Shown in pieces: positions 46,504 through 55,897 of a stretch of 64,000 bases of DNA (position 1 is its first letter; each line of letters starts with the position of its first letter). Position numbers and translations under genes: made by a program. The stretch lies in contig NZ_CP071249.1 in NCBI RefSeq assembly GCF_024499055.1, positions 1,279,001-1,343,000 of the forward strand, given 5' to 3'. The notes beneath the pieces were generated by a model. That model did no database searches. It saw only the letters and a list, made by a program, of their open reading frames with translations, and was not told where the DNA came from. Source of the DNA: Turicibacter bilis. Its GTDB lineage: Bacteria > Bacillota_I > Bacilli_A > MOL361 > Turicibacteraceae.

Positions 46504-47670
46504 TTAGTCTCGATTAAATAAATCTCGTGTATAAACTTTTTCTTCAACATCTTGTAGTTCTTTTGATAAACGATTTGACACAATCACATCACTCATCGAT
46601 TTGAATTCATCTAAATCGCGAATAACTTTTGAATTATAGAATGTCTCTTCTTTTAATACCGGTTCATAAACAATAACTTCAATTCCTTTCCCTTTTAGAC
46701 GCTTCATAATTCCTTGAATCGATGAGGCACGGAAATTATCTGAATTAGTCTTCATTGTTAAACGATAAATCCCTACGATTTTAGGATTTTTTTTCATAAT
46801 CATATCAGCGATATGATCTTTACGCGTGCGGTTCGCTTCAACAATGGCCTCGATAATGTTATTTGGAACATCGGCATAATTTGCACGAAGTTGTTTTGTA
46901 TCTTTTGGTAAACAGTATCCTCCATATCCGAAGGAAGGATTATTGTAATGTGTCCCAATTCGAGGATCCAGTCCAACTCCTTCAATAATTTGTTTGGTAT
47001 CAAGTCCGCGAATTTCCGCATAGGTATCTAATTCATTAAAGTAAGCAACACGTAATGCTAAATATGTATTTGAAAATAGCTTCACCGCTTCTGCTTCTGT
47101 AGAATTCGTAAATAATACCGGAATATCTTCTTTTATAGCCCCTTGTACTAAAAGCTCAGCGAATTTTTTCGCACGTTTTGATTGTTCCCCAACAATAATA
47201 CGAGAAGGATATAAGTTATCATATAATGCGCGCCCTTCACGTAAAAACTCCGGTGAGAAGATGATGTTATCTGTTTCAAACATTTCACGAACCTTTTCCG
47301 TATACCCAACTGGTACGGTTGATTTAATGATCATCGTCGCGTCTGGATTAATTGACAGTACATTCGCAATTACAGCCTCAACTGAACGCGTATTAAAGTA
47401 ATTTAGCTCAGGATCATAGTTCGTTGGAGTTGAGATAATTACATAATCCGCATCTTTATACGCCGTAAAAACATCTGTTGTCGCAACTAAGTTTAATTCC
47501 TTATTTGCTAAATATTCTTCGATTTCTTGATCAACAATCGGAGATTTTTTTGCATTAATCATATCCACTTTATGTTGGATAATATCTAGGGCAATGACTT
47601 CATTATGTTGTGCGAGTAGTATGGCATTTGATAATCCCACATACCCTGTTCCTGCTACGGTAATTTTCAT
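46504..47670 (-). CDS. ugd: UDP-glucose 6-dehydrogenase
   Basis: 388 residues, the short Gram-positive type. [21 protein letters not shown] binds [38 protein letters not shown] and the catalytic Cys in [19 protein letters not shown] follow. It oxidises UDP-glucose to UDP-glucuronate, so the second polysaccharide likely contains glucuronic acid (or a derivative). GGAGAG precedes the ATG. Confidence 0.96.
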   Translation of the reverse strand: MKITVAGTGYVGLSNAILLAQHNEVIALDIIQHKVDMINAKKSPIVDQEIEEYLANKELNLVATTDVFTAYKDADYVIISTPTNYDPELNYFNTRSVEAVIANVLSINPDATMIIKSTVPVGYTEKVREMFETDNIIFSPEFLREGRALYDNLYPSRIIVGEQSKRAKKFAELLVQGAIKEDIPVLFTNSTEAEAVKLFSNTYLALRVAYFNELDTYAEIRGLDTKQIIEGVGLDPRIGTHYNNPSFGYGGYCLPKDTKQLRANYADVPNNIIEAIVEANRTRKDHIADMIMKKNPKIVGIYRLTMKTNSDNFRASSIQGIMKRLKGKGIEVIVYEPVLKEETFYNSKVIRDLDEFKSMSDVIVSNRLSKELQDVEEKVYTRDLFNRD

Positions 47671-47682
47671 TTATACTCTCTC

Positions 47683-48348
47683 CTAACTTGCATTCTCATC
47701 GCCCAGCATTGCTGGAATAGTTAATAAAATTAATTTAATGTCTAGCCATAAATTTCGTGTTTTAATATATTCAATATCAAGTTCGACCCATTCTTCAAAG
47801 CCAATGTTATTTCGTCCACTCACCTGCCAAATACATGTAAGTCCAGGTTTTACAAATATACGTTGCTTTTGATAATCAGTGTATTGTTCAACCTCACGTG
47901 GAATTGCTGGACGTGGCCCCACTAAACTCATATCACCTTTTAACACATTAAACAGTTGTGGGAGCTCATCCAAACTTGTCTTACGAATAAACTTTCCAAC
48001 CTTCGTGATACGTGGGTCATCTTTGATTTTAAAAGCTGGACCACTTTGTTCGTTGAGATGCATTAGCTCTTGTAGCCGTTCTTCCGCATCGATATACATG
48101 CTTCGAAACTTATACATTTTAAAGGTTCCTGGATAAGCCCCATTTCGAATTTGTGAGAAAAAGATAGGCCCTTTTGGATCCTCTAACTTAATCAAAATAG
48201 CCACGATTAACATGATTGGTGAGGCTAAAATTAATCCCAGACTAGCTCCCACAATATCCATCAATCGTTTAAAGAATAAATAAATAACGTCATCCTTTAC
48301 TAATTCTTTTTTTTTCATGAGGAGTTCACTTTCACTAAAATGCTCCAC
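47683..48348 (-). CDS. Priming sugar-phosphate transferase (WbaP/CpsE C-terminal type)
   Basis: 221 residues without the large N-terminal membrane domain of CpsE/Wba[88 protein letters not shown] and KPGLTCIWQVSGRN are conserved. It loads a hexose-1-phosphate, probably glucose or galactose, onto undecaprenyl phosphate. The start is probably GTG at 48348 with GAGGTG nine bases upstream. It follows a terminator hairpin inside the operon. Confidence 0.9.
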   Translation of the reverse strand: MEHFSESELLMKKKELVKDDVIYLFFKRLMDIVGASLGLILASPIMLIVAILIKLEDPKGPIFFSQIRNGAYPGTFKMYKFRSMYIDAEERLQELMHLNEQSGPAFKIKDDPRITKVGKFIRKTSLDELPQLFNVLKGDMSLVGPRPAIPREVEQYTDYQKQRIFVKPGLTCIWQVSGRNNIGFEEWVELDIEYIKTRNLWLDIKLILLTIPAMLGDENAS

Positions 48349-48365
48349 TTTTATTTCACCTCACT

Positions 48366-48413
48366 AAAAAAGGTGTTTATTTAACATAGTGGGTATGGTA
48401 AATAAACACCTTT
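48366..48413 (-). terminator. Intra-operon terminator between cpsD and the priming transferase
   Basis: On the minus strand AAAGGTGTTTATTT and AAATAAACACCTTT pair around a 17-nt loop, followed by TTTTTT. It sits in a 165-bp gap inside an otherwise tight operon, at the same gene junction (after the BY-kinase) as the EAR antiterminator of Bacillus eps operons. Confidence 0.7.
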
Positions 48414-48513
48414 AAAAATAAGTTTGCATTAAACTCATATTCTAATATTTTTATCTCTACCCTAATTAACTCTTATAACCTTTATCGATAATTAAATCCC
48501 TCGATTCAATCAT

Positions 48514-49230
48514 CTATGCTTTTGAAAATACCCCCCGTTTCTTTCTTGCTGGTTGTGTCTCTTCTTCGTAGCTATAATATTGATAACCATAGTACCCTTT
48601 TTTCGTGACTGGAATCATCGTCATGACAACACCAAGAATTCGTGCATTAACATTTTCAAGTAATTGTTTAGCTCGTTTTGCCCCATCAATTTCTGTTTTA
48701 CCAGAAGCGACAACTAATAATGTTCCATCCACAATCGTTGAAAAAATAGCACTATCAGTAACCACTCCAACTGGTGGTGCATCAATAATAACCACATCAT
48801 ATTGTTGTCGTAAGTTTGCTACTAACTCTTTCATACGCTTTGAAGCAATTAGCTCTGAAGGATTGGGTGGAATTGGCCCACATGGAATAACTGTTAAATC
48901 TGATCCAACATAGCTTGTTACTTCTTCTAAAGATAACTGACCTGCTAATAAATTGGTTAATCCTCTAGTCCCTGAAATTTTAAACACTTTGTGAACACGT
49001 GGCTTACGTAAATCTCCATCAATTAATAATACGCGTTTTCCCGCTTGCGCAAACGTTTCTGCTAAATTACAACTTGTCGTTGTTTTTCCTTCTGAAGGCC
49101 CTGAACTTGTCACACAAATTACTTTCAAATCCTCATCAACATTAGAAAATTGAATATTTGTTCTTAATGTACGATAAGCTTCAGCAATTGGTGACTTTGG
49201 ATTCGTAATCGTAATTAATTCTGAACTCAT
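48514..49230 (-). CDS. cpsD: Capsular tyrosine autokinase (CpsD)
   Basis: 238 residues. SPIAEAYRTLRTNIQFSN, Walker A SSGPSEGKTTTS, Walker A' VLLIDGDLRKPRVH, Walker B VVIIDAPPVGVVTD, and C-terminal Tyr cluster GYYGYQYYSYEEETQ. It regulates cluster 2 polymerisation by cyclic autophosphorylation. It is 12 bp downstream of its activator. It is only moderately similar to the cluster 1 kinase, so the two systems were probably acquired separately. Confidence 0.93.
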   Translation of the reverse strand: MSSELITITNPKSPIAEAYRTLRTNIQFSNVDEDLKVICVTSSGPSEGKTTTSCNLAETFAQAGKRVLLIDGDLRKPRVHKVFKISGTRGLTNLLAGQLSLEEVTSYVGSDLTVIPCGPIPPNPSELIASKRMKELVANLRQQYDVVIIDAPPVGVVTDSAIFSTIVDGTLLVVASGKTEIDGAKRAKQLLENVNARILGVVMTMIPVTKKGYYGYQYYSYEEETQPARKKRGVFSKA

Positions 49231-49242
49231 ATCTGTCTCTCC

Positions 49243-49941
49243 CTATTTCCCTTGTTCTAACAACATATCTGGAATCGCACCGATTAGTGGTAATCCTAAA
49301 TGGCGTTCAACATCTGTTGGTGTTTTGTATGTACGATCTAAAAATTCCAATACAAAGACTAATCCCACACTAATCACTAAGCCTAATACGCCGGCAATGG
49401 CGATATTCATCATCTTATTTGGTGATGTTGGATCCTGCGGAACTTTAGCAATATCAACAGTTGAAACATTGTCTACTTCCATCATTTGACCAATATCTTC
49501 TTGGAATACTTTAGAAATTGTATTTGCGATTAAAGTTGCTAATTCTGCATCTGCATCCTTCACTGTTAATTTTAAAATTTCTGTTTGCCCCACCTGTGAA
49601 ACAGAAATCTTATTAATTAATTCTTTAGATGATAGCTCCAAGTTCAACTTATTAATAACTTCATCTAAAATACGCTCACTTTTTATAATCTCTGTATAAG
49701 TTGCTACTAACTTTTGACTTGTCTGTAAGTCATTATAAGTCATCACAGATTCTTGATTTTGCTTGTAATTAACAATCATCGTTGTTGACGCCTCATAAAT
49801 AGGCGTTAAAATAAAAAAGCTCACAATTGCTGAGATAATTAAAGCAGATACTGTTATACCTGTAATCAATACCCACCTTTTTTGTAGCATGTGAAAAATC
49901 TCTTTTAAATCAATTTCATACTCTGTATTTTCCATTGTCAA
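49243..49941 (-). CDS. cpsC: Wzz-domain kinase activator (CpsC)
   Basis: 232 residues. YEIDLKEIFHMLQKRWVLITGITVSALIISAIVSFFIL gives the first membrane helix; IAIAGVLGLVISVGLVFVLEFLDRTYKTPTDVERHLGLPLIGAIPD gives the second helix and the cytoplasmic kinase-activating tail. VPQDPTSPNK before the second helix is the standard proline-rich motif. It is first in the cluster 2 operon. AGGGAG precedes the ATG. Confidence 0.93.
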   Translation of the reverse strand: MTMENTEYEIDLKEIFHMLQKRWVLITGITVSALIISAIVSFFILTPIYEASTTMIVNYKQNQESVMTYNDLQTSQKLVATYTEIIKSERILDEVINKLNLELSSKELINKISVSQVGQTEILKLTVKDADAELATLIANTISKVFQEDIGQMMEVDNVSTVDIAKVPQDPTSPNKMMNIAIAGVLGLVISVGLVFVLEFLDRTYKTPTDVERHLGLPLIGAIPDMLLEQGK

Positions 49942-50014
49942 CTCCCTTTCTCTCTATATTATTCACTTAATCCCTATAAATGAATAATCTTTCCTGTTTT
50001 ACTTTATCATTACT

Positions 50015-50067
50015 ATAATAACATACTTTTTTTTACATTTTAACTACTTTTTTTCGACATTTTAACT
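50015..50067 (-). promoter_or_regulatory. Probable cluster 2 promoter with two direct repeats
   Basis: On the minus strand a -10 TATTAT (50015-50020) lacks a good -35 (TTAAAA at 50038-50043). ACATTTTAACT (plus-strand reading) occurs at 50035-50045 and again at 50057-50067, 22 bp apart, about two helical turns, overlapping and upstream of the -35. This is the layout of an activator-dependent promoter. Confidence 0.45.
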
Positions 50068-50191
50068 CTTTTTTTTACGACAGATTGTAATATTAAGTAA
50101 AACACATAAAACAGCTCATAAATAGAATCTTTGTTATAGTTTGTTATAGAATGAAGTTATCACACCAAATTCTTAACAAGGAGATCTATTT

Positions 50192-50803
50192 ATGCGTAAT
50201 CGCCGACTTAATACATTTGAACGTTCACATATAGAGGTTCTTTTGAAAGTGGAATATTTAGCAAAACAAATTTCTCAATAATTAAATCGCCATCATTCAA
50301 TTATTTCACGTGAACTTGAACGTAATGCTATTCAAGCTTATCAAACTGAGCTAGCACAAAATCGTCAATTAGTTTATTATTGCCAAGAGAAAAACGGGGA
50401 TGATTTAACATTAGAACATCGAGTCACCAACTCCCAAAAGAAGTAAAAGACGTCAAGTATTTGGACACTTGGAGTAGGATTCCCATCCCTGTTGTTAAAC
50501 AACAAGGTATCTTCCTTTGATGGGCAGTAGATACCATTGTTTAAAGTCATGGTAAAAATAGAGGTTGTTTAGCGACCTTTGTTGAACTTCAAATACTTTT
50601 TTATGTGGCCATTAAAATAGAAAATCGCTCAGCATACAAAATGTACAGAGCGATTAGTAAGTTGTATGAACGCTATCAAGAACATACATTTAAAATATAT
50701 ACGGTGTATCTGGGGAAAGAGTTTGCTTATTACTCCAAGTAACATTTTATTACCACGCTAAAAGCTCTCCAGACCACTCTGCCTCATTAATCATCAAACA
50801 CGA
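50192..50803 (+). pseudogene. Degraded IS30-family transposase
   Basis: Pieces in several frames read MRNRRLNTFERSHIEVLLK, then a stop, LNRHHSIISRELERN (helix-turn-helix), and later NRGCLATFVELQ..FYVAIKIENRSAYKMYRAISKLYE, part of the IS30 DDE core. Stops and frameshifts prevent a product, and the catalytic C-terminus is missing. It lies upstream of cluster 2, facing away from it. Confidence 0.75.
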
Positions 50804-50864
50804 AAATGATTAGGTTGGAAAAATTCATTTAAGCTATTTCATGAGAAAGTTTCACATTTGTATT

Positions 50865-51406
50865 GACAACTCATTATGTGCAAAAACACTCATTGGAAAT
50901 GAACCATTCGTTATTTTATTAGGTGATGACATCTTGGGAAACGATGAAAACCTAGCAACTAAACAATTAATTAATGCATATAACAAAAATGAATACTCAA
51001 TTATGGTGGTTCAAATAGTAGCCGATGACGACGCTTCTAAGTTTAGAATCATGAAACTATCAAAATCACATCAACCAGCTGGATTCATGGTAAAGATTTC
51101 TGGAATAGTTGAAAAAACTGAAAAAAGAAGAAGCACCGTCTAACTTAGCGGTAAAGGGATGCTACACTTTAACACCAGAAATCTTCGAAATGCTAGAAAT
51201 ACAAGAAGCTGGAGCTGTGAAGAAATCCAGTTAACAGATGCCAACGACAGCTTAATGGTCGTCAGATGATTTACACTTATGAAACCGAAGGACAATGATA
51301 CGATGTTTGAGATAAATTCGAATTCATTAAAGCTACCATCGAATTCTCATTAAACCGGACGAATTAAAAGGTCAAGTCATCAATTACTTGAATAATTTAG
51401 CCTTCT
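50865..51406 (+). pseudogene. galU: Truncated, decayed galU copy
   Basis: Similar to residues about 118-294 of GalU at 32107: [41 protein letters not shown], then after frameshifts [22 protein letters not shown] and FEFIKATIEFSLN. The first third is absent, and at least two frameshifts and stops are present. Like real galU it lies just beyond a capsule promoter and points away from the cluster. Confidence 0.85.
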
Positions 51407-53319
51407 AATCGAAATAAGATCGTTTCGTATTCATTCATCTCAACAGTAATCTGATCGCTTTTAAATGAATTCGTTTTTTGAGGTAGTAGTTGCGTAATGT
51501 TACGCTCTCGATCGAGATTTAATGTTTTTTCCCCTGAAGTCGCTGCATGAATGGCAATAAAGTTGTCATTCACGTAAATGACATCATCAGTTTCACACCA
51601 AATATGAATTTGATTATCTTTATAAAAATTTCTTAATTGCTTAACCGATAACTCTGGTGTTTGTAAGTTAATACTTAATGTGGCAATCTCACTCTCTTGT
51701 GCTAAATTGATGGCCTCTTGCATTTCTTGACGAACAACCGGTGATAAAAAGATAATCGCTTCGTAGTTTTTATACACCGATTCAAAGTCATTTAAGTCAT
51801 AACTATCATAAGGAACAGCAGTTAATCCTAGTTCATGACGAGCATCGGAAACGATGCTTCCAGCCTGTGAACGGGGATTTAAATATTGGTAAGCTGCTTC
51901 GTCTGTAAAAACTGCGACTTGAGCGATGCTTTCTCGTTTCTTATCATGTAAAGCTACTGTAGCAATCTCCTCGTAAGTCTTCATTTCCTCCATAATCTCC
52001 TCATTTTCAAACCAGCCGCCCCACATATCAAACCACCATAGCCCATTTCCCTTAGTTAACTGTCTGGTAAAGGTTTTACGAATGAGTTGAAGCGAATCTT
52101 CAACTGTTTTTGGTCCAAACCATAGCTCTGAATTGTACGTCCCCTCCAAAGCAGCACCTTCCCTTGAGTCGTTAATCCACTTCGTTAAACTCGTCCTTGT
52201 ATCACATTCGGCAAAATAAAATTTATTATGGTGTTTCATCGAGTCCGTTACCGTCATATCCGGCCAATCAATTCCCGCCTTTCGTTGGAATTGATACGAG
52301 TTTGGTGAACAGAAAAAGTCAACATTTTCATTATCTAATAAATAATTCAACGCATGAGTGCCATACAACGAGTTATAAACTTCTAAGCCATAACCGTAAA
52401 ATGTCCCAACAATTAATTGATAGTTCGTCGCCTCTTTCACTAATCCACTAAAATAAGAAATCGCATCTGCAACTGCTAAACTACAAAATTCAAGAAATCG
52501 CAAATGATGTAAGTCATCCGTTATCATCGCATCGTCTGACTTAAATTCAGGTAATCCATCATAATCACCTACTTCATCCGGATACATTTGCTTAATAAAT
52601 GCTTTAAAACTACGTTCGGCAGCAGGACCTATCCCCCCATTTAAATCAAAGTGAAACCACTCTTCTGTATTTCCACATGCAATTTGATAACCTAAAATAC
52701 GATCACGATAATCTGACTGATTAATGTGTTCAATGAATTGTAACAATAATTCCCCTGTATCTTTTCGCCATTTTTCTGAGTAGAACGACTCTCTTTTTGA
52801 TTCCCCATCCTCTGTTATATTAACTTCTGTTGGATTTTCCTCTTCCCACCAAGTCGGCATTGAAATATTAATTCGTGGTAAAATATAAGCATTTGAATTT
52901 TGTTCTAAAATAGTCTCAATATTTTTGTCAAAGATTTCAAAATTAGGCTCTCCTTTTATTTCAAAAATTCCCTCTTCAAACGGCGAAATATTCGAAAGCG
53001 TATTAATACCTCGCGTACTAAAAAACACAGGTAAAGAAAACAACTCATATCCTGCAGAAGTAAATGATTCATACTCATTATTTTCTTGAAAATACGTCAT
53101 ATATGCTAAAGCAGGCTGTGGTTCCCCATTAATAAATAAGGTCGGAACACCCCCATAATTTTCAATGCTTGATTGAGTGATTGGCAATGTCTCATCCGTC
53201 ATTTTATCCGAATAAACCGAGATTTGTGAGTCATCACTACCAATAAACGTTAAGACATTCAAAAGTAATAATAGACAAATTAACCCTGCTAATAATACCT
53301 TAAAACTTTTTTTTAACAT
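51397..53319 (-). CDS. Secreted/anchored glycoside-hydrolase-like protein
   Basis: About 640 residues. An N-terminal hydrophobic helix (LKKSFKVLLAGLICLLLLLNVLTFIG) acts as signal or anchor. VPTLFINGEPQPALAYMTYF and a later CGNTEEWFHF (candidate acid/base Glu after Asn) with LWWFDMWGGWFENE resemble GH42/clan GH-A beta-galactosidase-type proteins. The C-terminal beta region ends EYETILFRLEG. A candidate substrate is the exported polymer. I start at 53319, where AAAGGAG precedes the ATG; an earlier ATG 11 codons upstream lacks one. Confidence 0.65.
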   Translation of the reverse strand: MLKKSFKVLLAGLICLLLLLNVLTFIGSDDSQISVYSDKMTDETLPITQSSIENYGGVPTLFINGEPQPALAYMTYFQENNEYESFTSAGYELFSLPVFFSTRGINTLSNISPFEEGIFEIKGEPNFEIFDKNIETILEQNSNAYILPRINISMPTWWEEENPTEVNITEDGESKRESFYSEKWRKDTGELLLQFIEHINQSDYRDRILGYQIACGNTEEWFHFDLNGGIGPAAERSFKAFIKQMYPDEVGDYDGLPEFKSDDAMITDDLHHLRFLEFCSLAVADAISYFSGLVKEATNYQLIVGTFYGYGLEVYNSLYGTHALNYLLDNENVDFFCSPNSYQFQRKAGIDWPDMTVTDSMKHHNKFYFAECDTRTSLTKWINDSREGAALEGTYNSELWFGPKTVEDSLQLIRKTFTRQLTKGNGLWWFDMWGGWFENEEIMEEMKTYEEIATVALHDKKRESIAQVAVFTDEAAYQYLNPRSQAGSIVSDARHELGLTAVPYDSYDLNDFESVYKNYEAIIFLSPVVRQEMQEAINLAQESEIATLSINLQTPELSVKQLRNFYKDNQIHIWCETDDVIYVNDNFIAIHAATSGEKTLNLDRERNITQLLPQKTNSFKSDQITVEMNEYETILFRLEG

Positions 53320-53496
53320 ATTCTTCTCCTTTTTTCTTTTTGAACCGTCCATTTCATTCTTATCTTACCATAAATATTAATTAAATAGCATGCTCTATTT
53401 ATAAGCTGAACTTTTCAGCCTTATACACTAATAACTGCACTGGCTTTATATTCCTAATTTTGCAATCAACGTCATATAAAAATATTGAATTAAAAT

Positions 53497-53690
53497 AAAA
53501 AGCTACCTAAGTTGATATAGTACCTTCATGGTAGACAAAAAAATAAAAGCGACACTATCAAATCTGATAGAATCGCTTTAGTGTCTACTATGGAGGTGTT
53601 TTTCTTAGGCAATCAAAACATATCAATCATAGCTTTACTTATTGGCCGGAATTACAGGTTCAAGTTGATGCCAACTTAGATAGTTTTTTT
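53497..53690. mobile_element. Small element with inverted ends
   Basis: Ends AAAAAGCTACCTAAGTTG and the inverse of AAAAAACTATCTAAGTTG bound about 194 bp. Inside is a hairpin (GTAGAC...GTCTAC around AAAGCGA.../...TCGCTTT) and a short plus-strand stretch INHSFTYWPELQVQVDANLDSFFN that looks like a transposase N-terminus. It is probably a deletion derivative of an insertion sequence. No clear target duplication. The rest of 53320-53758 is without a gene. Confidence 0.45.
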
Positions 53691-53758
53691 AATCTGTTCT
53701 TTCATTCATACTACCGCAAAATCACCACTTTTTAAGTGGAAGTTCTCAAACAATAAGT

Positions 53759-54136
53759 CTATTTATGAGCGTCGTTTTTTCGACGTTCTTCTAGACGCTT
53801 TTCTAACATCGCTAAATTATGAGTGATGTCTTTTAATTTTTCATGCTGTTGACTGAGCTTAACAGATAATGAGAAAACCATTAACAGTAAGAAGAAGATA
53901 ATCGCACAGAAGATAAAGTTAGCTGCTGAGATAAATCCAAGGATTGAGGCTATTTTAGCAGGAATAATTGGGAAGATACTTAAGAGTAAGAGAAGAACAC
54001 TCCCGATTACCCAAATGATCATGTCATCAATTCTTACATTGGACTTACGAATTTTATAAATAACGTAAGTATATGTGGCTAATGCACCGATGATTAAAGC
54101 GAATTGTAATTCTAACGAAATAATTCTGCCACCCAT
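53759..54136 (-). CDS. DUF2304 membrane protein
   Basis: 125 residues. Three hydrophobic helices (about 8-26, 40-60, 66-90) are followed by a charged amphipathic helix, LSQQHEKLKDITHNLAMLEKRLEERRK. This matches the DUF2304 family, usually encoded next to a dolichol-phosphate-mannose-synthase-like GT2, as here (eight bases upstream). It is thought to assist polyprenyl-phosphate-sugar transfer; its exact role is unknown. Confidence 0.85.
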   Translation of the reverse strand: MGGRIISLELQFALIIGALATYTYVIYKIRKSNVRIDDMIIWVIGSVLLLLLSIFPIIPAKIASILGFISAANFIFCAIIFFLLLMVFSLSVKLSQQHEKLKDITHNLAMLEKRLEERRKNDAHK

Positions 54137-54143
54137 TTTATCC

Positions 54144-54824
54144 CTACTTTCTAAATCCTTGAATCAATAAGATACTTGTTAGCATTCTCATCATATATTT
54201 AATACTATTTGCCATTCCTAAATAGCTTTCTCCTTCGATACGCTCATCCATCTCAACTTGAATCTCTTTAATAATAGCACCTTTGCGTAATTGATACGCA
54301 ATTGTATCTGGTTCAGGTGGATAGTTCATTTTATAAGCAAACTCTTTGATTAATTTCTTATCAATAGCTCTCATCCCACTTGTTGGGTCTTTAACGCTCA
54401 CACCAGTAGTAATTTTAATTGAAAAAGCGATTAACCTTGAGCCAATCATACGTAAATTATATGGTTTAGGGGCACTCACGAAGCGCGAACCAATGGCGAT
54501 ATTAGCTCCACTTTGAATACATTCAACTAGTAATGGAATATATTCCGCCCGATGTTGGCCATCCCCATCATATTGAATCGCTACATCATAATCATTTTCA
54601 AACGCATACTTATATCCCGCTTGAACCGCACCGGCTAAACCGAGGTTTACCGGTAGGTTAATGAAGTTATAATGATTTTGTTCACATACTTTACCTGTCC
54701 GATCACTTGAACAATCATTGATAATTATATAATCACAATTAGGTAAATTAACTTTTAAATTTTCAATAACTCGTTTAATATTTTTTTCCTCATTATAGGC
54801 GGGAATAATTAGTAAAACCTTCAT
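54144..54824 (-). CDS. GT2 polyprenyl-phosphate glycosyltransferase (DPM1-like)
   Basis: 226 residues. VLLIIPAYNEEKNIKRVIENL, YIIINDCSSDRT and VAIQYDGDGQHRAEYI (DxD) with IAIGSRFV and DPTSGMRAIDKKLI mark the dolichol-phosphate mannosyltransferase-like branch of GT2, without the C-terminal membrane helices, which the DUF2304 partner may supply. It probably makes a polyprenyl-P-sugar used for side-chain addition outside the cell. Confidence 0.9.
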   Translation of the reverse strand: MKVLLIIPAYNEEKNIKRVIENLKVNLPNCDYIIINDCSSDRTGKVCEQNHYNFINLPVNLGLAGAVQAGYKYAFENDYDVAIQYDGDGQHRAEYIPLLVECIQSGANIAIGSRFVSAPKPYNLRMIGSRLIAFSIKITTGVSVKDPTSGMRAIDKKLIKEFAYKMNYPPEPDTIAYQLRKGAIIKEIQVEMDERIEGESYLGMANSIKYMMRMLTSILLIQGFRK

Positions 54825-54882
54825 TAGTCACCGCTCCTCTCTATTAACCACAATTAAGTTGTTCTAGGTTTAATTCAATCAT

Positions 54883-55887
54883 CTACCATCTATTTACGTT
54901 TATTTTTAACTTTTGAGTTATTCGATAAGCAAGTAACACTATATCAAAAAGATTATATTTAAACGCTTTTAAAGAGATAGCTTTCACGATCGATAATAAG
55001 TTATTCTGCGATAATGGTCGCCTTAAATTCATATACTTATTATGATTATACCTAGGAAATTTATTTGTAATATACTGCTTAGTTTCTTTTATATAGTTAT
55101 GTCGTTTAAATAGACTTTTCTCACTAGCACATCTTGAAAGATGACCTAAGATAATATGCATCAAAAAAACAGCCTCAATCTCTTCACGATAACGTGCTAT
55201 AACACTCTTTTCATTTAAATAGTCGTATAATTGATTAAAAACTTTAAAGATATCATTAACCTTTGGACTATATAAATTAATCGACGAATTTTCACGGAAA
55301 ACATAGTAATACAGCGGAATTTGATAAAAACCGATATTTTTTACCGTGAAGGCATAAGAATAAATGGCTAATACATCTTCATACCAGAGCTTTTCAGCAA
55401 ATTTCACTTCATGATTCAACCATGTTTGACGATGAAAAAGTTTATTCCATGGGCTAGTATTGATATCTGTTATACTGTCCATCTGATTCATCTCTGTATT
55501 TAAAATTGTATGATCTTGTGACACCCGGTAATAGGGACAAACTACTAAATCATATGAATATTGTTTTGCAAACTTATATAATTGTTCATACATCTCTGGT
55601 GCCATATAATCATCGCTATCAGCAAAGGCCAAATATTCACCAGTCGCATATGAGACACCAATATTACGTGCGATTCCTTGACCACTATTTTTAATCGTAT
55701 AAACTTTAAATAATTGAGGGTACTGTCTGACGTAATAATTTAAAACAGTTAAGGTATTATCGGTTGATCCATCGTTTATAATAATAACTTCTAATTCTTT
55801 TAATGTTTGATTTACTAACGAATCTAAACAAATTGAGACATAGTTTTCCCCATTATAAACTGGAACAATTACACTAACTTTGTACAT
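54883..55887 (-). CDS. GT2 glycosyltransferase
   Basis: About 334 residues: YKVSVIVPVYNGENYVSICLDSLVNQTLKELEVIIINDGSTDNTL, YLAFADSDDYMAPEMYE and LWYEDVLAIYSYAF. Standard capsular GT2. The ATG at 55887 is favoured (GAGGGTG upstream); the ATG seven codons before lies inside the end of the previous gene. The C-terminal 60 residues are basic and helical. Confidence 0.88.
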   Translation of the reverse strand: MYKVSVIVPVYNGENYVSICLDSLVNQTLKELEVIIINDGSTDNTLTVLNYYVRQYPQLFKVYTIKNSGQGIARNIGVSYATGEYLAFADSDDYMAPEMYEQLYKFAKQYSYDLVVCPYYRVSQDHTILNTEMNQMDSITDINTSPWNKLFHRQTWLNHEVKFAEKLWYEDVLAIYSYAFTVKNIGFYQIPLYYYVFRENSSINLYSPKVNDIFKVFNQLYDYLNEKSVIARYREEIEAVFLMHIILGHLSRCASEKSLFKRHNYIKETKQYITNKFPRYNHNKYMNLRRPLSQNNLLSIVKAISLKAFKYNLFDIVLLAYRITQKLKINVNRW

Positions 55888-55897
55888 ATTTTCACCC

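Noticed and set aside
54856-54890. Another family A element (AAGTTGTTCTAG)
   Set aside because: Only 12 bases match; the pairing arm and the second hairpin are absent.
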